Source: Ctenosaura bakeri (taxonomy: Eukaryota; Chordata; Lepidosauria; Squamata; Iguanidae). From it: a DNA stretch of 64,000 nucleotides. Where the stretch lies: the NCBI GenBank assembly GCA_948474755.1, contig CAOLHI010000653.1, positions 62,001 to 126,000 on the forward strand, in the 5' to 3' direction. The notes beneath the pieces were generated by a model. That model was not told where the DNA came from, did not search any database, and worked only from the letters and a program-made list of their open reading frames with translations. The position numbers and the translations under genes are program-made. This document shows, one piece after another, positions 1 to 12,880 of this stretch. Each line of letters starts with the position of its first letter. Positions within the stretch are counted from its first letter, which is position 1.

Positions 1-298
1 AAGGCTGGCTTAGGCTGCTGGGGAGAGACAGTGGCTTGAGAGGACAATTTGTTCTTTTTCTCATACAGTGAGTGGGGATGGGGAATATGTCCCCTTCCAG
101 ATTTTGGACTGCAATGTCATTCGTCCCTGACCAGCATACATAATGTTGAGGGATTGCAGGAACTGCACTCCAACATTCTGACTGGAAGAAAGCTACCTGA
201 CCTGCTGCCAAGCTCTCATTCTTTACTTTTTGCAGAAAATCCTATATGTGTGTCCAGGGTGTGTGTGTGTGCGCGCGTGCATGCGCACGCACACAAAC

Positions 299-508
299 AC
301 CTTCAAGTCACTTTTCAACTTATGGTGACCTTATGAATTTCATAAAGTTTTCTTAGGCAAGGAATACTCAGGTGTTTTTGCCAGTTTCTTCCTCTGAAGT
401 AACAGCCTACATCATCTGGCATTCATTGGTGGCCTCCCATCCCATCCAACTACTAACCAGGGCTGATGCTTCTTAGCTTCCAAGATCAGAGAGGATCTAG
501 TGCCTTTG
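299..508 (-). mobile_element. 5S-rRNA-derived SINE (5S-Sauria type), copy 1
   Basis: On the minus strand it starts with a 5S-like head (tctgatcttggaagctaag, then a diverged gttggatgggatgggaggcc), continues with the family body and ends with a BovB-like tail (tatggtgacc / cttcaagt on the plus strand). A GT/GC simple repeat follows at 253-298, at the position of the family's CA tail. Confidence 0.8.
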
Positions 509-794
509 GAGTATTTAAGCCCTATTCAGAAACATAGGGCTTCTAAAACCAGAGGTAATATATAGCTATGAGGGCTAGTAACCTTTGTATCCATTGTCCC
601 ATCGCATATAAGCAGTCCTTATATTATTACAAACTCTATCTTCTTCCCAAGGTGTTGTGGATGGTAATGGTATGAGGCTGATGTCATGGATGGGAGCCTC
701 TGCAGGGGCACCTGATAAAGCTGTAGATGTCCTCCTGTGGCCCAGGCTCTTGGGATAGCATTTCCCAGTCTAAATTACAATACAGGAGGGGTAG

Positions 795-900
795 GGGGAT
801 TTTTGGACTTCGGCTCTCAGTAGCTCAGTCCAGGATGACAAATGGCACAGGGTTATGGGAGCCATAGTCCAAATCTGGAGGAGAAAAGGTTCCCATCTGT
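795..900. mobile_element. Short hAT-like MITE
   Basis: The sequence opens with tttttggactt and closes with agtccaaatctggagg, inverted ends of the abundant 'lizard tttggactacaactccc' repeat group. Similar pieces recur at 7130, 34235 and elsewhere. Boundaries are approximate. Confidence 0.4.
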
Positions 901-1439
901 TACAGAGACCTGTCCCCCAAATTCACAGAATTGTCTTTAGATATAGTAACACTGCTAACAATACAATATGAAAGGGTAGTGTGCATTTCTAATTCCTTAC
1001 TGTATATCTGCAAATAGTATATTGTATCTGTTTCTTTAAAGCCAATTTTGCCTTGCTGTTGAAAGCATTGTTTAGCTATATTGGAAGAAGTGGAAATGAA
1101 GAAAGTAACATAAAGTCCTGTAGAAATAATAATGTATGTAATTTAACTCACATATTTACAAAGAAACTGATACTGAATTGAAGAAGTTTTAGGTGTGGCT
1201 ATGTGTGAGAGATATATTTATGTATGTATGTATGTGTGTATATGGACTTATCCTCTGTATGCCAGTACTAGGAGCTGTCCTTTGCTCTTAACGGAGAGTG
1301 GAATATTCTATACGACATACCAGAGTTTTGAATAACTTTCTTAAAATAAAACAGTGCTATCAATTAGAGCTACCAGTAATATTTTGGTGATCTTGCTGAA
1401 TCTTAATTCTTTCTAGGCAGAAATTCTTCCAAACCCTGA

Positions 1440-1550
<111 letters not shown>

Positions 1551-1879
1551 TAACTATAAATATAAAATGGTCATCCTTCTTTCTCTGCTTTGCTTGAAAG
1601 GCTTCACTTGGTTTGCTTCAAGCTGAGAGTTATAAATCAGCTAAACAGAGTGGTTAATAAAATGAAAACTGACACTTTTGAACGTCTTAAAATAAAGAGG
1701 TTTAATTTGGGCAGAAATAAATACCCTTCTTTAAAGCCCTATCATTCTCTCCCTCCTCCTTAAACATTTTACAAGGAAATTATGCTGTGATTTGGTAGAG
1801 GTTGTTCTTCTGTTTTGCTGTGTGTTCTTTTTGGTTTTTGTTCCATATACATACAGTGAAGTCATTTGGCTTAACTAAG

Positions 1880-1935
1880 TTAAGGCTACAGTGGGCTTAC
1901 CTCTGAGTAGACAGCTGTAGGATTGCACTGTAAAA
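1880..1935. repeat. Recurrent 'aggattgcactgt' repeat fragment
   Basis: The sequence gggcttacctctgagtagac followed by taggattgcactgt is one half of a palindromic repeat. Diverged copies are at 5762-5840, 20722-20800, 36875-36958 and 38666-38724. It is probably an old MITE; the superfamily is unknown to me. Confidence 0.45.
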
Positions 1936-3284
1936 CTTGGAAGTCCTTTTCTGTTTGGTAAAAATAAGATTCCTAAAAAGTTGTGTTTTGGTTTTTTTTA
2001 ATAGAGGCTGCTAAATGTCTACTTCTCTAGTAATAAACATTGGCAAAAATATTTTAAAGATCATTTGTCTTGTATTGTGAACTCTGCTTACTCATGCGTT
2101 CAAATTTGAGTAACTGTTTCAAGTGTATGGTAAAGTCAGTTGTGAACTACGTGCATGTTTTAAATTACCGTATTAAAATCAGTTCTGAGTTATATGAATC
2201 TTCATTCAGCTATGGTTAGTTGGTTTTTGCATTGGTCTTTTCACTAGCTCAGACAGTATAGTTTTTATGGTTTGCACTCTCTCTCTGTTGATTAAGGAAG
2301 AGGATTTTTAATGGTCCAAAGTGTTGAGGAAGTTGTGTAGATCTTAATTGTCAAGGTTTCTTAGGCACTGTTGGTCCACCTTGTACAATTAAAATATTTT
2401 GTCTAAGGAAGCGTATTGAAGAAGAGTCATGTCTTATTGCTTGAGTATATGCTTGCACGTAATACATTGTACATTTAGTCCCACACATCTCCTGGTAGGA
2501 CTGGAGAAGACTTCTGCCCAAAATGGGTTAATGATCTAATTGATGTATGTCTTCTTATAAGACATAACATCTAAACATATTTTTAAAGACTGCTTATGGC
2601 ATAGAAATTACTATAGAGTTTTACAGTTGTCCTGCTGAACACATATCTGGAATATGCAGTATAAGCTCTAGATGTTACTTATGTATGCATCTAAGCATTT
2701 TGCTTTTTTAAAACAGAACTGCTTTATTTTGGTAGTTTGTATGCACTAGGCTTGTGGCTGAACTGATTTCCTTGTCATTGTAAAGAGTAAAAAATCTGGA
2801 TAATTAAGCAAAGATCTGAGACTTATTTCATCTACAAAACAAGGACTTGCATTCAGGGACTGCTCTTTGTTGAAAGGCTGAATATCTCCAGGCAAAAGTG
2901 TTACTATGGAAATGCAGTTTTGATAAATCAAGTAGTTATCTCTAAAAGAAACAGCAAAAAAGCACCCAAATTTTAAAAGCAATCATTGTAAAACAAAAAT
3001 TCTTAAACTGTTTGCAATGTGAATACAAAGTGCTCCCCTAACAGAAATTGCTGCCTACTGTATTTTTCCTCCATGATGTACTAATGGGGGTCTTGCCTTT
3101 TTCCAAGTGAGTCTTTTTTGGGTGGGTGACAACTGCTGAAATTCTGATGTATGTGTGTGTATGCGCTCAAGTATGCATGCACACATACATGCACACACAC
3201 ACACAGATCATTCATTTGCTCCCAAAAGAGTGAGCAAGTGCAGAACTACCTGTTCTCAGAAAAGTATGTCCAATTTTGCACATG

Positions 3285-3500
3285 TGCCTTCATGTTGCCT
3301 ATTGACTTATTGTGTCCCCATGTATTTCAAAGATTTTCTTACATAAAAAATACTCAAGAGGTGATTTTTTCCAGTTCCTTCCTCTGAAATGCTACCTGCA
3401 GTGCCTAGCATTCATTGGTGGTCTCCCTCCAAGTTCTAACCAGGGCTGACTTTACTTAGCTTCTAAGGTCAAGCACAATCTGGTGCCTTTACATAGAGAG
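3285..3500 (-). mobile_element. 5S-rRNA-derived SINE, copy 2
   Basis: Antisense copy. Its plus-strand order is tail (attgacttattgtgtccccatg), body (tactcaagaggtg...ttccttcctctgaaatg) and 5S-like head (ctaaccagggctgactttacttagcttct). A CA/TG-rich simple repeat (3146-3206) lies about 80 bp beyond the tail. Confidence 0.7.
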
Positions 3501-4899
3501 TAAATAACTCTGCTCTACCTCCTAACTGTAAAGTTGGGCTAGGGAATGTGTGCTCCCTCAGTGTTGTTAGACAGCAAATCATGTGGGATGATGGGAATTT
3601 CAGTCCAGCAACATTGGAAAGGCCTCACATTTTCCACTACTACTTTAATATAACTTCTCTTAATTAGAAGAGTAAAACATACCACTTTGTGCTTCATGCA
3701 GAGTACCTCAACAATCCTCAAAGCCTGCCTCATGCTGGATTGCCAGGTGGCCTAGCTCAGTTTCATTTCATGGGAGGGTAAATTGTGGCCCTCATGATGA
3801 TGTTACACTTTTAACACCTGTCAGCCCAGCCATCATGGTCAGGTCAGGTATGTTGGGGCTTATAATAAAACAGTATTTGGGGACTACACGTTTGTCTCTG
3901 TTGTCATAAAGCAGAAAGGAGAAATTATCTTTCTAAGTGTATATGGAACAGTTGAATATGAAGTTAACTCCTTAAATTATTTTTTTCTTTAAGCCTAGGC
4001 TAGTTAGGTGTGGCATAGGTCACTCCATAAACTATTAAATAAAATACCTAAAAAAGGTGCTGCTAATCCATGATTACTGTCAATTCTTGGATGACGAATA
4101 CAGTAACCAACAGTTTCTCTATTGGTATAAGCTTTCCTGTAAATTGTTGTTTGCAGGATATAAATCTGTTGACAAACTTGACATTTCACTGTTATGATAG
4201 AAAAGGCTAAGATTTGAAAAACTAAAACATTATTTTTAATAATATGTTTGCCTAGTTGAGTAGCAGAAAGTATTCTCAGATATACAATTTACATTTTAAA
4301 GTATATTATTTATAATATGCCTTGTACCTTATATCTGTGTCTGTAGTAAAGTAACTTTGCTGCATTGCTGCACTTCCTTAACTGAAGTTTTTGATGTAAG
4401 TACAAAAAAAGCATCTCCACACATAATGGCACTATGCAAATATTCGCAGAACAATAGCAAAAATATGTTTTGTTGCTACCAATGAAGCATGTGGCATAAG
4501 TAATAAAGTGAATGTATACAAAGTCATTGTTTGAATGTGTTATGTGACAAGAAGGCTATGAGAAAAACAGCACACCTTAATTATGAAGCTTAATTCATTT
4601 CTGCAAAATGTGCTTTCATTCTGTGTGTTCATTTGGCTTCTTCTTCTTCTTTTTCCTTACAAAATCTGGTATTTGTGAACACTATAGCTTGAGAGCTTTA
4701 ATATATGTAGGTCATGAAATGCTGGTTATTAAAGTTTTGTGTGATACTCTTTCCAATCCCCTTAGGGGTTTAACAGACCTGTTTATCTGGCTCAACTTGT
4801 TCTGTAGTATCTATGGAGGACCACTAGTTGTTTTCTCTCTTCCTAGCAATCCATCTTAACCCGATTCTTATCCACCTTTCTCGGCAATCTGTCACTTAA

Positions 4900-5210
4900 A
4901 AATACCAGAAAAAAACAAAAGCAAGCCTGCAGCAGCAATGAACATTTTGAGAAGTCAAAACAAGACGGTATACCTCTTCCTTTGTATAAGAAAGCCCGTG
5001 CCTTTTTCATAGTATTTATTTAGAAACCTGTCTCCACCTGAATGGCTTTCAATGAGTTTAATGACATTCTTTTCAGAGCAAACTTGAAGGCAGCAGCAGT
5101 GGTGAGAGGTGGAATGTGGGCAGCAGCAACAGCGTGTCTTTCCATTCAGATAGGAACAAGCTGGCAGGATTTATAAATGGCAAGAAATAAAGAAATTGGC
5201 AAAGGACCAT
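4900..5210. promoter_or_regulatory. Repeat-free intronic segment, enhancer candidate
   Basis: This roughly 310-bp stretch of mixed composition shows no match to any repeat family in the window and no coding potential. It is marked only as a place where an intronic KLF5 enhancer could lie. Conservation was not tested. Confidence 0.2.
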
Positions 5211-5761
5211 AAAAAAAATGTACAGCTCATTTGGGGTGTGGGAGTGGTAGGAATGGACTTTGAGATAGCATAGTTGGCAATATACAGAGTAGAGTTGCTG
5301 GCTTCAGTTGAATGGTTTCTGTAGCTGAACCTCTAATGGAAACTTCATCTGTAGATGTGCACAGGTACAATTCTGTTTTATCTCTGGTGCTGTGAAAAGC
5401 TTCATACCCATTTCTGCAGATCACTTAAGTGCACTGGAGCGGGCCAGGGCATTTTTCCTCCAGTTAATTGGCAGCTCTAATAGGACTAGCAGCTAGGCTT
5501 TAGCAGTCATATATCAGGATACAGTGATTTGAAACTCACTTTTATTTAACAGGATTGCTAAGCAGGTTACTCTAATGGTGATTTCTTCATAATTATGAAA
5601 TTATCTTTCTCAAAACTAAATCATCATTAACACTTATGGATAGCACTTTGATTAAGGCAGTGTAGTGTGTTGGGGAGAGTGCTGGTTTTGGATCAGTTTG
5701 TGTCCCTACTCTGTCAGGTAATTTGGTCAGTGACTTTTGTCCAGTCATTGTTTCTTGATGG

Positions 5762-5840
5762 GCAGCAATCCTATGCACGTTCTACTTGGTAGTTATCCCC
5801 ACTAAATACAGTGGGACTTGATTCAGAGTAAGCATTCATA
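5762..5840. repeat. Palindromic 'gcaatcctatgcac' repeat copy
   Basis: It reads cagcaatcctatgcacgtt, then an agtgggacttgattcagagtaagc arm, matching the same family as 1880-1935 in the opposite arm order. Confidence 0.45.
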
Positions 5841-6324
5841 AAAATAACCTTATTGTAAAGAATTAAATGAAATAATCCCATCTTTAACATTCTGAGCTGC
5901 TAAGGAGATCTGATGAAAACATATCGGTACTGAAAAATACTAAAGCTGATTTTGATGAATATGGCCATATACAGAAGATGACAGGGCTTCTGTACCTTTG
6001 TAGTGGTATACAGAGGGAATTTTGGCTGTTATACTTTGAATGCCTCTAGAGAAAGTGCAAGAGACCTGCTCTTTTCTGCTTCTGACCGCTTCAGTTCTGT
6101 CAGGTATAAGCAAGCCCTGCCACTAGCAAACTGTAGAAAACCTGAAGCTTATTAATTTGCTCAAAATGTAAATCTTGATCTGGTTTAGTACCTGAAAGCT
6201 ACAGTTGTTCCCAAGGGCTGGTGGGACTTGGAAAATATGGTGTTCAAGTCCACGTTAAGCCACAGACATGTTAGAATCATCAGTCCTAAGTCTTCTAATA
6301 GCAGGGGTTTGAAAAACTACCTTT

Positions 6325-6385
6325 TTGGAAGAGATTACGACTCCCAGAATCCTACAATCTTTGGGATTCTGGGAACTGTAGTAAA
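6325..6385. repeat. Short inverted repeat (MITE core)
   Basis: actcccagaatcctacaat and attctgggaactgtag form an imperfect hairpin around ctttggg. It is the centre of the widespread 'cccagaatcc' hAT-like MITE group. Confidence 0.5.
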
Positions 6386-6923
6386 CAAGCAAACAAATGT
6401 TTTATATGCTCTGCTTAACATCTTATATACTAATGGTGCTATATACATGCTTGTATAACTAATGTTCTATAAGAACAAAACTTAGGAACATGTGGCTTTC
6501 CAAGTAGTTTGACTTACTGTTTTCTCAGTCCCTTACCATTCACTCTTTGATCGGAATTGTGGGCAAAACAAAATCTTGGAGATCAGAGGTCCTCCCCCCA
6601 GTCTTTGAAAGATGTCTGATTTTCATCTTTTATTCTAACTAAAGATAAAATATCTTTTTTAAAAAAACCAGAAACCTGCAATGAGAGCTTTCCTCTCTTG
6701 GGAAGCATGGGAATAAAATGAGTTTCATAAGTGGCATTATGCAATCATCATAATTACGACAAAAATACCTGTTATAGGCTGTAGTACCATAAACCTTCAG
6801 CAATTTGGCATTATCAGTTCAGTGCCTGACTTGACCTTGCTTGCCAGAAGCCAATAAAAAGTAGTTAATTATATATTTTTTAAATAAATAGTTAACTTTT
6901 CTGCCCTGGTATTTGTACATTTA

Positions 6924-6957
6924 AATATATATCTATACACACACACACATATATGTA

Positions 6958-7011
<54 letters not shown>

Positions 7012-7040
7012 TATACATATACATACACATACACATATAC
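6924..7040. repeat. Compound TA/CA/TG microsatellite
   Basis: Alternating runs of TA, CA and TG (about 117 bp) include a 22-base pure TA stretch. It contains partly self-complementary TG and CA blocks flanking the TA core. Confidence 0.95.
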
Positions 7041-7129
7041 AAATGCAACTGATGTATTTAGCAGTAGTGCTAAATAGATTGCCAGTACTTATGCCAACTT
7101 TGATTTCTGAAAAGTGTCAGTCAAACTGC

Positions 7130-7275
7130 TTGGAACAGTATCTTCCAGGCCCAGGCCTGTATTACTTGTTATCCTCCAGATATTGTTGAACTGCAACTCC
7201 CAACATCTCTCAAATATGCTGGGTGGGTCTGATAGGAATTGTAAAATGGCAGCCTCAAGAGAACTTCTTGATTGA
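7130..7275. mobile_element. hAT-like MITE copy
   Basis: The pattern tatcctccagatattgttgaactgcaactcccaac ... ctgggtgggtctgataggaattgtaaaatggcagcctc matches the repeat group at 34235-34370 and 59437-59575. Boundaries are approximate. Confidence 0.45.
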
Positions 7276-8274
7276 CACCAGCTCTAAGTTGAGTACTGCC
7301 TGCTTTCCACTTTGTAGGGGTCTAGCCTCTAAAATACTCTTCCCTTGAAGTGTTAAGGAGGCAACAAAAAGTAGGCTTGTTGAACTGACTGCACAGCTAG
7401 TGGAAAGGTCACTAGTCAAAACATACTACTAGTGCATCTTGCTCCATCATGATCTCCCCATCTCTGGTGTAAGCAGAGTCTGGAAATGTTGCTACTTAAC
7501 CTGCAACTCCCAAGTCTTCCTATGCTAATTGGGGGATTGTGGAAGTTGTAGTCTAAAAAAGTACTTTTTCTAATCTCTTGACGTGAAACCGTTTATTCCT
7601 CCTGTGCTGCTGAACGCTGTAAGAAGGCAGTCTGTACATGTTCAAAAACTCATTGCTTTGTTTGTTGCAGGTCTAAAGCTGCAGTCCAGTAGTTATTCTT
7701 CTGAGGGTTAGTTTCATAGCTTGTATTGAGATATCTTTCTGGATAGACATGGATTGGGTTGCACTGTAGAACTTTGTTTTAAGTGAGGAATTAGAGATGT
7801 TGGGTGCGTTCTGCTTGCCTCCCTGCAAGCTATTGTCTGCTGTCATGAAAGATGTTCTTCAGCAGCCTCTTGGTTTTCCCTACACAGAGAGAGCTTCTGA
7901 GCAGACATGTCCCTTGGTCACATGCCTGCTTTGCCATTAATAGGCCTCCAGTTAATGCTAGAAACTATTTTCATCTATCTATAGATATAGCTTGTATTTG
8001 CTGCTGGAGAGAAATGGATGCCCCTGAATACTTCAAGGGAAGTGGCATCTTCTGTAACAAGATGCACACAATCCAGCCTTTTTTTTTTTTTTTTAATGAG
8101 GGCAGGGCAATCTAAAATGTCTCCTTCTCCCTGACACTCTTAGATTAATTTGGGGGGTTTGTAGCCAGTTGATCTTTAAAACCTTGAAAGGAAATTATGA
8201 TCAAGAACCAGTACTGAGCGAAAAGAGTTGGACAGGTGCTAGAATCGTACCTATTTTATTGCTTTATTTTGCTC

Positions 8275-8395
8275 TCAACATTCTGTGAAGTGGCTCAGAT
8301 GCAGAATCTGTCTAGATGATTCTTCTTATTCCCAGTTCTGGCTATCCCAAAGTCACTCTTGCTTTACAGCTGAGCAGGAGTTGAGATTGGTTTTT
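8275..8395 (-). mobile_element. MIR-like tRNA-derived SINE relic
   Basis: Plus-strand order of an antisense MIR core: caacattctgtgaagtggc ... cccaaagtcactcttgc ... gagcaggagttgagatt. It is diverged, with no clear ends. Confidence 0.35.
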
Positions 8396-10617
8396 TTTTA
8401 AATTTTATTACTACACCCATTTGACCCCCCTCCCATCAAGCATAGCTACTGACTTTGATGCCTGGGGATTTTGGTAGTCCATTAGGGTTAATTTTCCTGA
8501 TTTTGACTGAGCAGTAATTTGAATCTGGTTTTTTCCAAGACCAGTATTTCAATTTATTTCTAAAACGAGTGTAAGTAGTAAAACGTATTTTTATGGGTAA
8601 AAGCCTTGCAGCTTTAATTCATGTGCTAAATACATATATGAATTTAAACACTGAATGCCAGAATGTGGGTCAGGGAGGGAAGAATCTCTCCTGTTGATTT
8701 TTTTTATAAAAAACACTTTCTTTTCAGTACTCTTTGTTCTCCACTTGCTTTGATCTGCTTTGCAGCTTATTCTTTCTCTCACAACTACTGTCTTCCTTAC
8801 CCTTATTATCCTGTTGTTTTTCTTGTTGCTGCTTTTCTCCGTTGCTTCCTCTTTCTCTTTTTTGCTCATTTGTGGTGTGTTGAATGGCACAACAAAAAGG
8901 GGCTGTACAGAGACACACTTAAGGTTTTGAATTGGGGGCCTAAGTTGTAGTTATCTGTCCTGCTACCTATGACTGTAACCTCTCTTCTCTGTGCTCCCAC
9001 CTTCCACGGTGCAAGGCAGGGGAGTAGCTCAGAGTCAGGCACGTGGCAAGAAGATTCACAACATACTCACCGAGACAACAATCCTGTTGGATTTTCGTCC
9101 TGTTTTATTTATCAAAGGCTCAAGGGATCATGAATAGCATGTATGTAGAGAACATGGACATGAAGCAATGAGTATATCTCAGTTATCATCTTGGAATCAG
9201 CAACAGCATCTAAGTGCTAATGTGCTAAGACAATTAGTTAGAAGGGGCTAATGTTATGAATGTGTCCATAGAACTTTAAAAACATGAGTAGGAAATATGC
9301 CTGGCAGCAACTATTCCTCAGTTGTGAATTAGATTCCTTAGAGGAGAGGATAATTTCTTGATGCTAAAGCCAAAGGAAGAACATATGCATGAGTTTCCTA
9401 ATTGATCATACAATATTCTGAAATCAGAATGTCAATGGACAGCTGTAGCTTTTTGTTAATTTTAGCTCAGGGATGGCTGACTGGGCAAGATTCAGCCACT
9501 CAAGGTATTTTTAAAAAATAGGTGGCTTTGCCAAATTTGAATCCTTGTCTGGTAAAACATTGGCCTGCCATCAAGTGCCACCAGAAAAATGTTTTCAAGT
9601 TGCAAAATAGCTTATCCAGTAAATGATCCATCATTCTTTGTGACTTTTGTCTGAAGATATATTTGTGTTCAGACTTTATATGGTGTCATATATACCACAT
9701 AATCTTGAAGTTCTTAGGATTGGCTAGCAACACCTTTATTAGAAACCCCTACCAGTTAGTGGTACAGGTGGGAGTGGATGAGGAGCAGTTGTTGCAGCCA
9801 AAAATGTATTATGAGCTCCAGACCAGTACTGCCTGGAAGATAAAATAGCCACCAAGAATTCAGAAATGGTCCATCCCTGTGTTTGCTTAGTTTTCCTTTC
9901 TCATTTGTATCCAGTTACTAACTTAGAAACCAATGTTTTTGTTTTGGGAATAGAAGGCTTATCGAGCCATTCATGTAGATCATTCTTACTCGCCAACACA
10001 GATTGAACAGTGCCAGCTATAATGTGGCTGGTGTTTTTGTTTTGCCTTTAGTTCTTAAAACCAACCAAAAATTGTTTTTAATTAAGTGCCTGATACACCT
10101 CCTGTGAACATGTCACTTGCTCTCTCAGAGGGATTAAGTAAGCTTCAGTTCCAGGATATTTGATGACTGATAAGGAATACTATTGCTAGCTGTCCACACA
10201 GTTCATTGTGAAAACACCTTGCAACAACCCCCCCCCCAAATCCAGCTTTTGCGTCACAGGAATTGCCAGCAACTAACACTGTTCCATTATTTGATAGGGA
10301 GCTTCTTAATTGTAGCTAATATTTGAAGCGTTCTTTGGACAGTAGCCAACCTATAGTGTAATCAGAGCTCAGAAGAGTTACTATTTTGGACTGTGACTCC
10401 CTGTCTTGACCAGGCTGAGCATCATAAACTAAAGAAGTGTTCTTCCAGGTTCTGGTTGTGGAGTGCATGGTGTTGTTGCCTGTCTGCTTGCCAATCTGCA
10501 CTTTGCACTGAAGGGAAACAATACTAGAAACAATTAAAGTAGTCAGATTATTGGTTGCTCCCTTAGGAGAAAAATTCCCAAAGCCTCTAGATAGTAACAT
10601 TTATATTAGGGCTAGCT

Positions 10618-11152
10618 GAATAGTACTGTGAGCCACTGTGATAGAGTGTTGGGCTACGACTCTGGGAGACCAGGATTTGAATCCCTGCTGGACTCATGGA
10701 AACCGATTGGATGACCCTGGTCAAGTCACACTCTCTTGGCCTTAGAGGAAGGCAAAGGCAAACTTGCTCTGAACAAATCTTGACGAGAAAACCCTGTGAT
10801 AAGTTTGCCTTAGGGCAGAGTTTTCCAAACTTTTCATATTGGTGACATGTTTTTTAGACATGCATCATTTTGCGACACAGTAATTCAGTAAATGGAGGCA
10901 GCCCTTCTGCTGCCACTGCTGGGGTCCTCCTTGGCCTGTGACAGTAGCAAGGGTGGAAGAGGCAGCCTCTTTACACGGGCTCGGCCTGCGGCGGCAGCAG
11001 AACAGGCAGCCCCTCCACCTTTTATGTTCACTTGACACACCTACACACTGCAGCCGACATGCTAATGTGTCATGACGCACAGTTTGGAAAGCTCTGCCTT
11101 AGGGTCTCTATAGGTCAGAAACAACTTGATGGCACACAGCAACAAAATAGTG
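10618..11152 (+). mobile_element. Sauria-type tRNA-derived SINE, split by a DNA element
   Basis: The head (agccactgtgatagagtgttgggctacgactctgggagaccagg, then ttgaatccctgc) carries tRNA-like A- and B-box sequence. The body follows (tggaaaccgattggatgaccc...tcaagtcacactctcttgg) up to 10815. The 3' end resumes at 11105 (tctctataggtcagaaacaacttgatggcacacagcaacaaaa), the BovB-like tail of Sauria SINEs. The interruption is the element at 10816-11096. Confidence 0.85.
10816..11096. mobile_element. Non-autonomous hAT-type DNA transposon inside the SINE
   Basis: This 281-bp insert starts CAGAGTTTTCCAAACT and ends AGTTTGGAAAGCTCTG, imperfect 16-bp terminal inverted repeats. It is flanked by exact 8-bp direct repeats CCTTAGGG (10808-10815 and 11097-11104), the target duplication length of hAT transposons. 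Removing it restores a continuous SINE. The GC-rich centre (10895-11020) has no transposase motif, so it must have been moved in trans. Confidence 0.88.
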
Positions 11153-11440
11153 CCATAAAGTAATGAACAAGTCTTTAAGTTCTCCAGTGCTGTTCATCAG
11201 ATTAGATATTTGTCCTAAATGTGGAATTGGGCAGACAGAACAGGATTATTTCACTATGTTCAAGACAGATTTCAGTATTCATAAAAAATGCTATAATGGC
11301 CGCTCGCCCATTAACATAAAAATAAAATAAAGCATATGATAGTTACTTAAATCTGTCCCAGACCAAATTGAACATTAATGTATGGAGATATGTACAGCCG
11401 TGGAGAGGAAGAGAACAGAAGTAAAAAAAAAAAAAAAACA

Positions 11441-11830
11441 CGCACACACAAAGCAGTTTTGTTGTTAGCTGTCATCAAGTTCAACTTACAGCAGTTCTAT
11501 AAATGTGAAATCTCCCAAGTCACCCTGTCTCTGCAGCCCTGTGAGACTCAGGGCTGTGGTTGCCTTGATGGGGTCCATCTATCTGTAATGCATTCTTCTT
11601 CTTGTCCTACTTTCTTCTACCTTACCAAGTATTATTGCTTTTTCTAGTGAGTCACGTCTTTTCATAATATGTCCAAAGTATGGCAGTCTCAGTTTAGTCA
11701 TCTTGGGTTCTGGGAAGAATTCAGGCTTGATCTACTCCAGGACCCATTTATTTGTCTTCTTCTTTTTTTTTAAGCAGTTCACAATATCCATAGACTTTTT
11801 CCCCAGCAGCACATGCATTATTACATATTA
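11441..11830 (-). mobile_element. BovB (RTE-class LINE) 3' fragment
   Basis: Read on the minus strand it resembles the C-terminal end of the BovB reverse-transcriptase ORF, with recognisable FGHIMKRRDSLEK and LGKVE segments followed by WMDPIKATTALSL. After this comes the 3' tail ending in (AAC)n. The frame is interrupted, so this is a dead 5'-truncated copy. BovB is the accepted partner whose tail the Sauria SINEs share, and its presence explains how those SINEs spread. Confidence 0.75.
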
Positions 11831-12789
11831 GTAAAGTTAGTGGTCCATTGGCTGAAGGACATGCAACTTCCTCGTTTCCCAAATGAACTTCCACCACTGT
11901 CTTCATTTTTGTTTCAATAGAAAAATTCCTCTCTTGGAGGAGCAAATATGGTTCTCTCCCAAAGCACACACAAATCACCAGTAAAATGTTGCGATGACAC
12001 AACAGTGGGCTCAGTGTCTCTAGTGAGTGGATGTTCTGGGCATGGAGAAACATTTAATCAGGCCTTTTAGTGCTCACAGTGTACAGTTTTCAAAATGCCA
12101 GCTAGGTGATACCTGGCTTTTGCAAGCTTCCTGTCCTGTCAGATTCAATAAATATATGCACATGCAGTAAATACTGATAAAAGATGTAGTCAGTCTTCAA
12201 ATGGAACTTGTGATGCCTAGATCAAAGTAGGATTTGAGCATTAAGGTTCTTGTTGTGTCAAACTCAGAGAATTAGTAGTCTCTGAAGCTAACTCTATAAA
12301 CACCCATATTAAAACTGGAAGGGGAGTGCTGGGGTGATGGCTTTTAGCCTAGAAGTGCCATCTTTGAAGCTTGAAGTGTGAGAATGGCAGAGCGCAGCTG
12401 AGCAGCTGTGGAACCCATACCATATACAAGGAAAACTTACTCCCTGTATATAGGACATATAAATACACATGCCAGATGGTGTGGATTTATTACAGATCCT
12501 CTTTTTAAAATTTGACAGTCTTTTGTTTTTGTGTGACTGGTGGAAGAGAGTACATCTGCTATAATGTTATAAGACTGCTCCTGCCTGTGGCAATTTTCTG
12601 CTTTCCATTCAAAGATGGGCTTTTCACTGGACAACTCCTCATAAAACATAGAATTTCAAGTGGGAGAAGAAAAGCTCTGTATGTTTTTGACATAACAGAA
12701 GGAACTCAACGTGGCCAGGAGTAGCAGAAATTTGAAATAAAACCCTCTCAGGAGTAAAGGGCATCATGATGCAGCATTTTACCGTAGAG

Positions 12790-12880
12790 CACTGTCCTCT
12801 CTGTACCTCATCTGTGAAATAGAAATAATAATGGTTTACTGACTTGAAAGAACTTGTAAAATCAGTGGCAATTAATCGCT
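12790..12880 (+). mobile_element. MIR-like core fragment
   Basis: ctgtacctcatctgtgaaatagaaataataatggtttactgac matches the pattern of the MIR core and 3' part (cctcatctgtaaaatgggg ataataat). Short and old. Confidence 0.4.

Noticed and set aside
5640..5765. Possible tRNA-derived SINE head (gtgtagtgtgttggggagagtgctgg)
   Set aside because: Only a short diverged match to the Sauria head and no recognisable body or tail.
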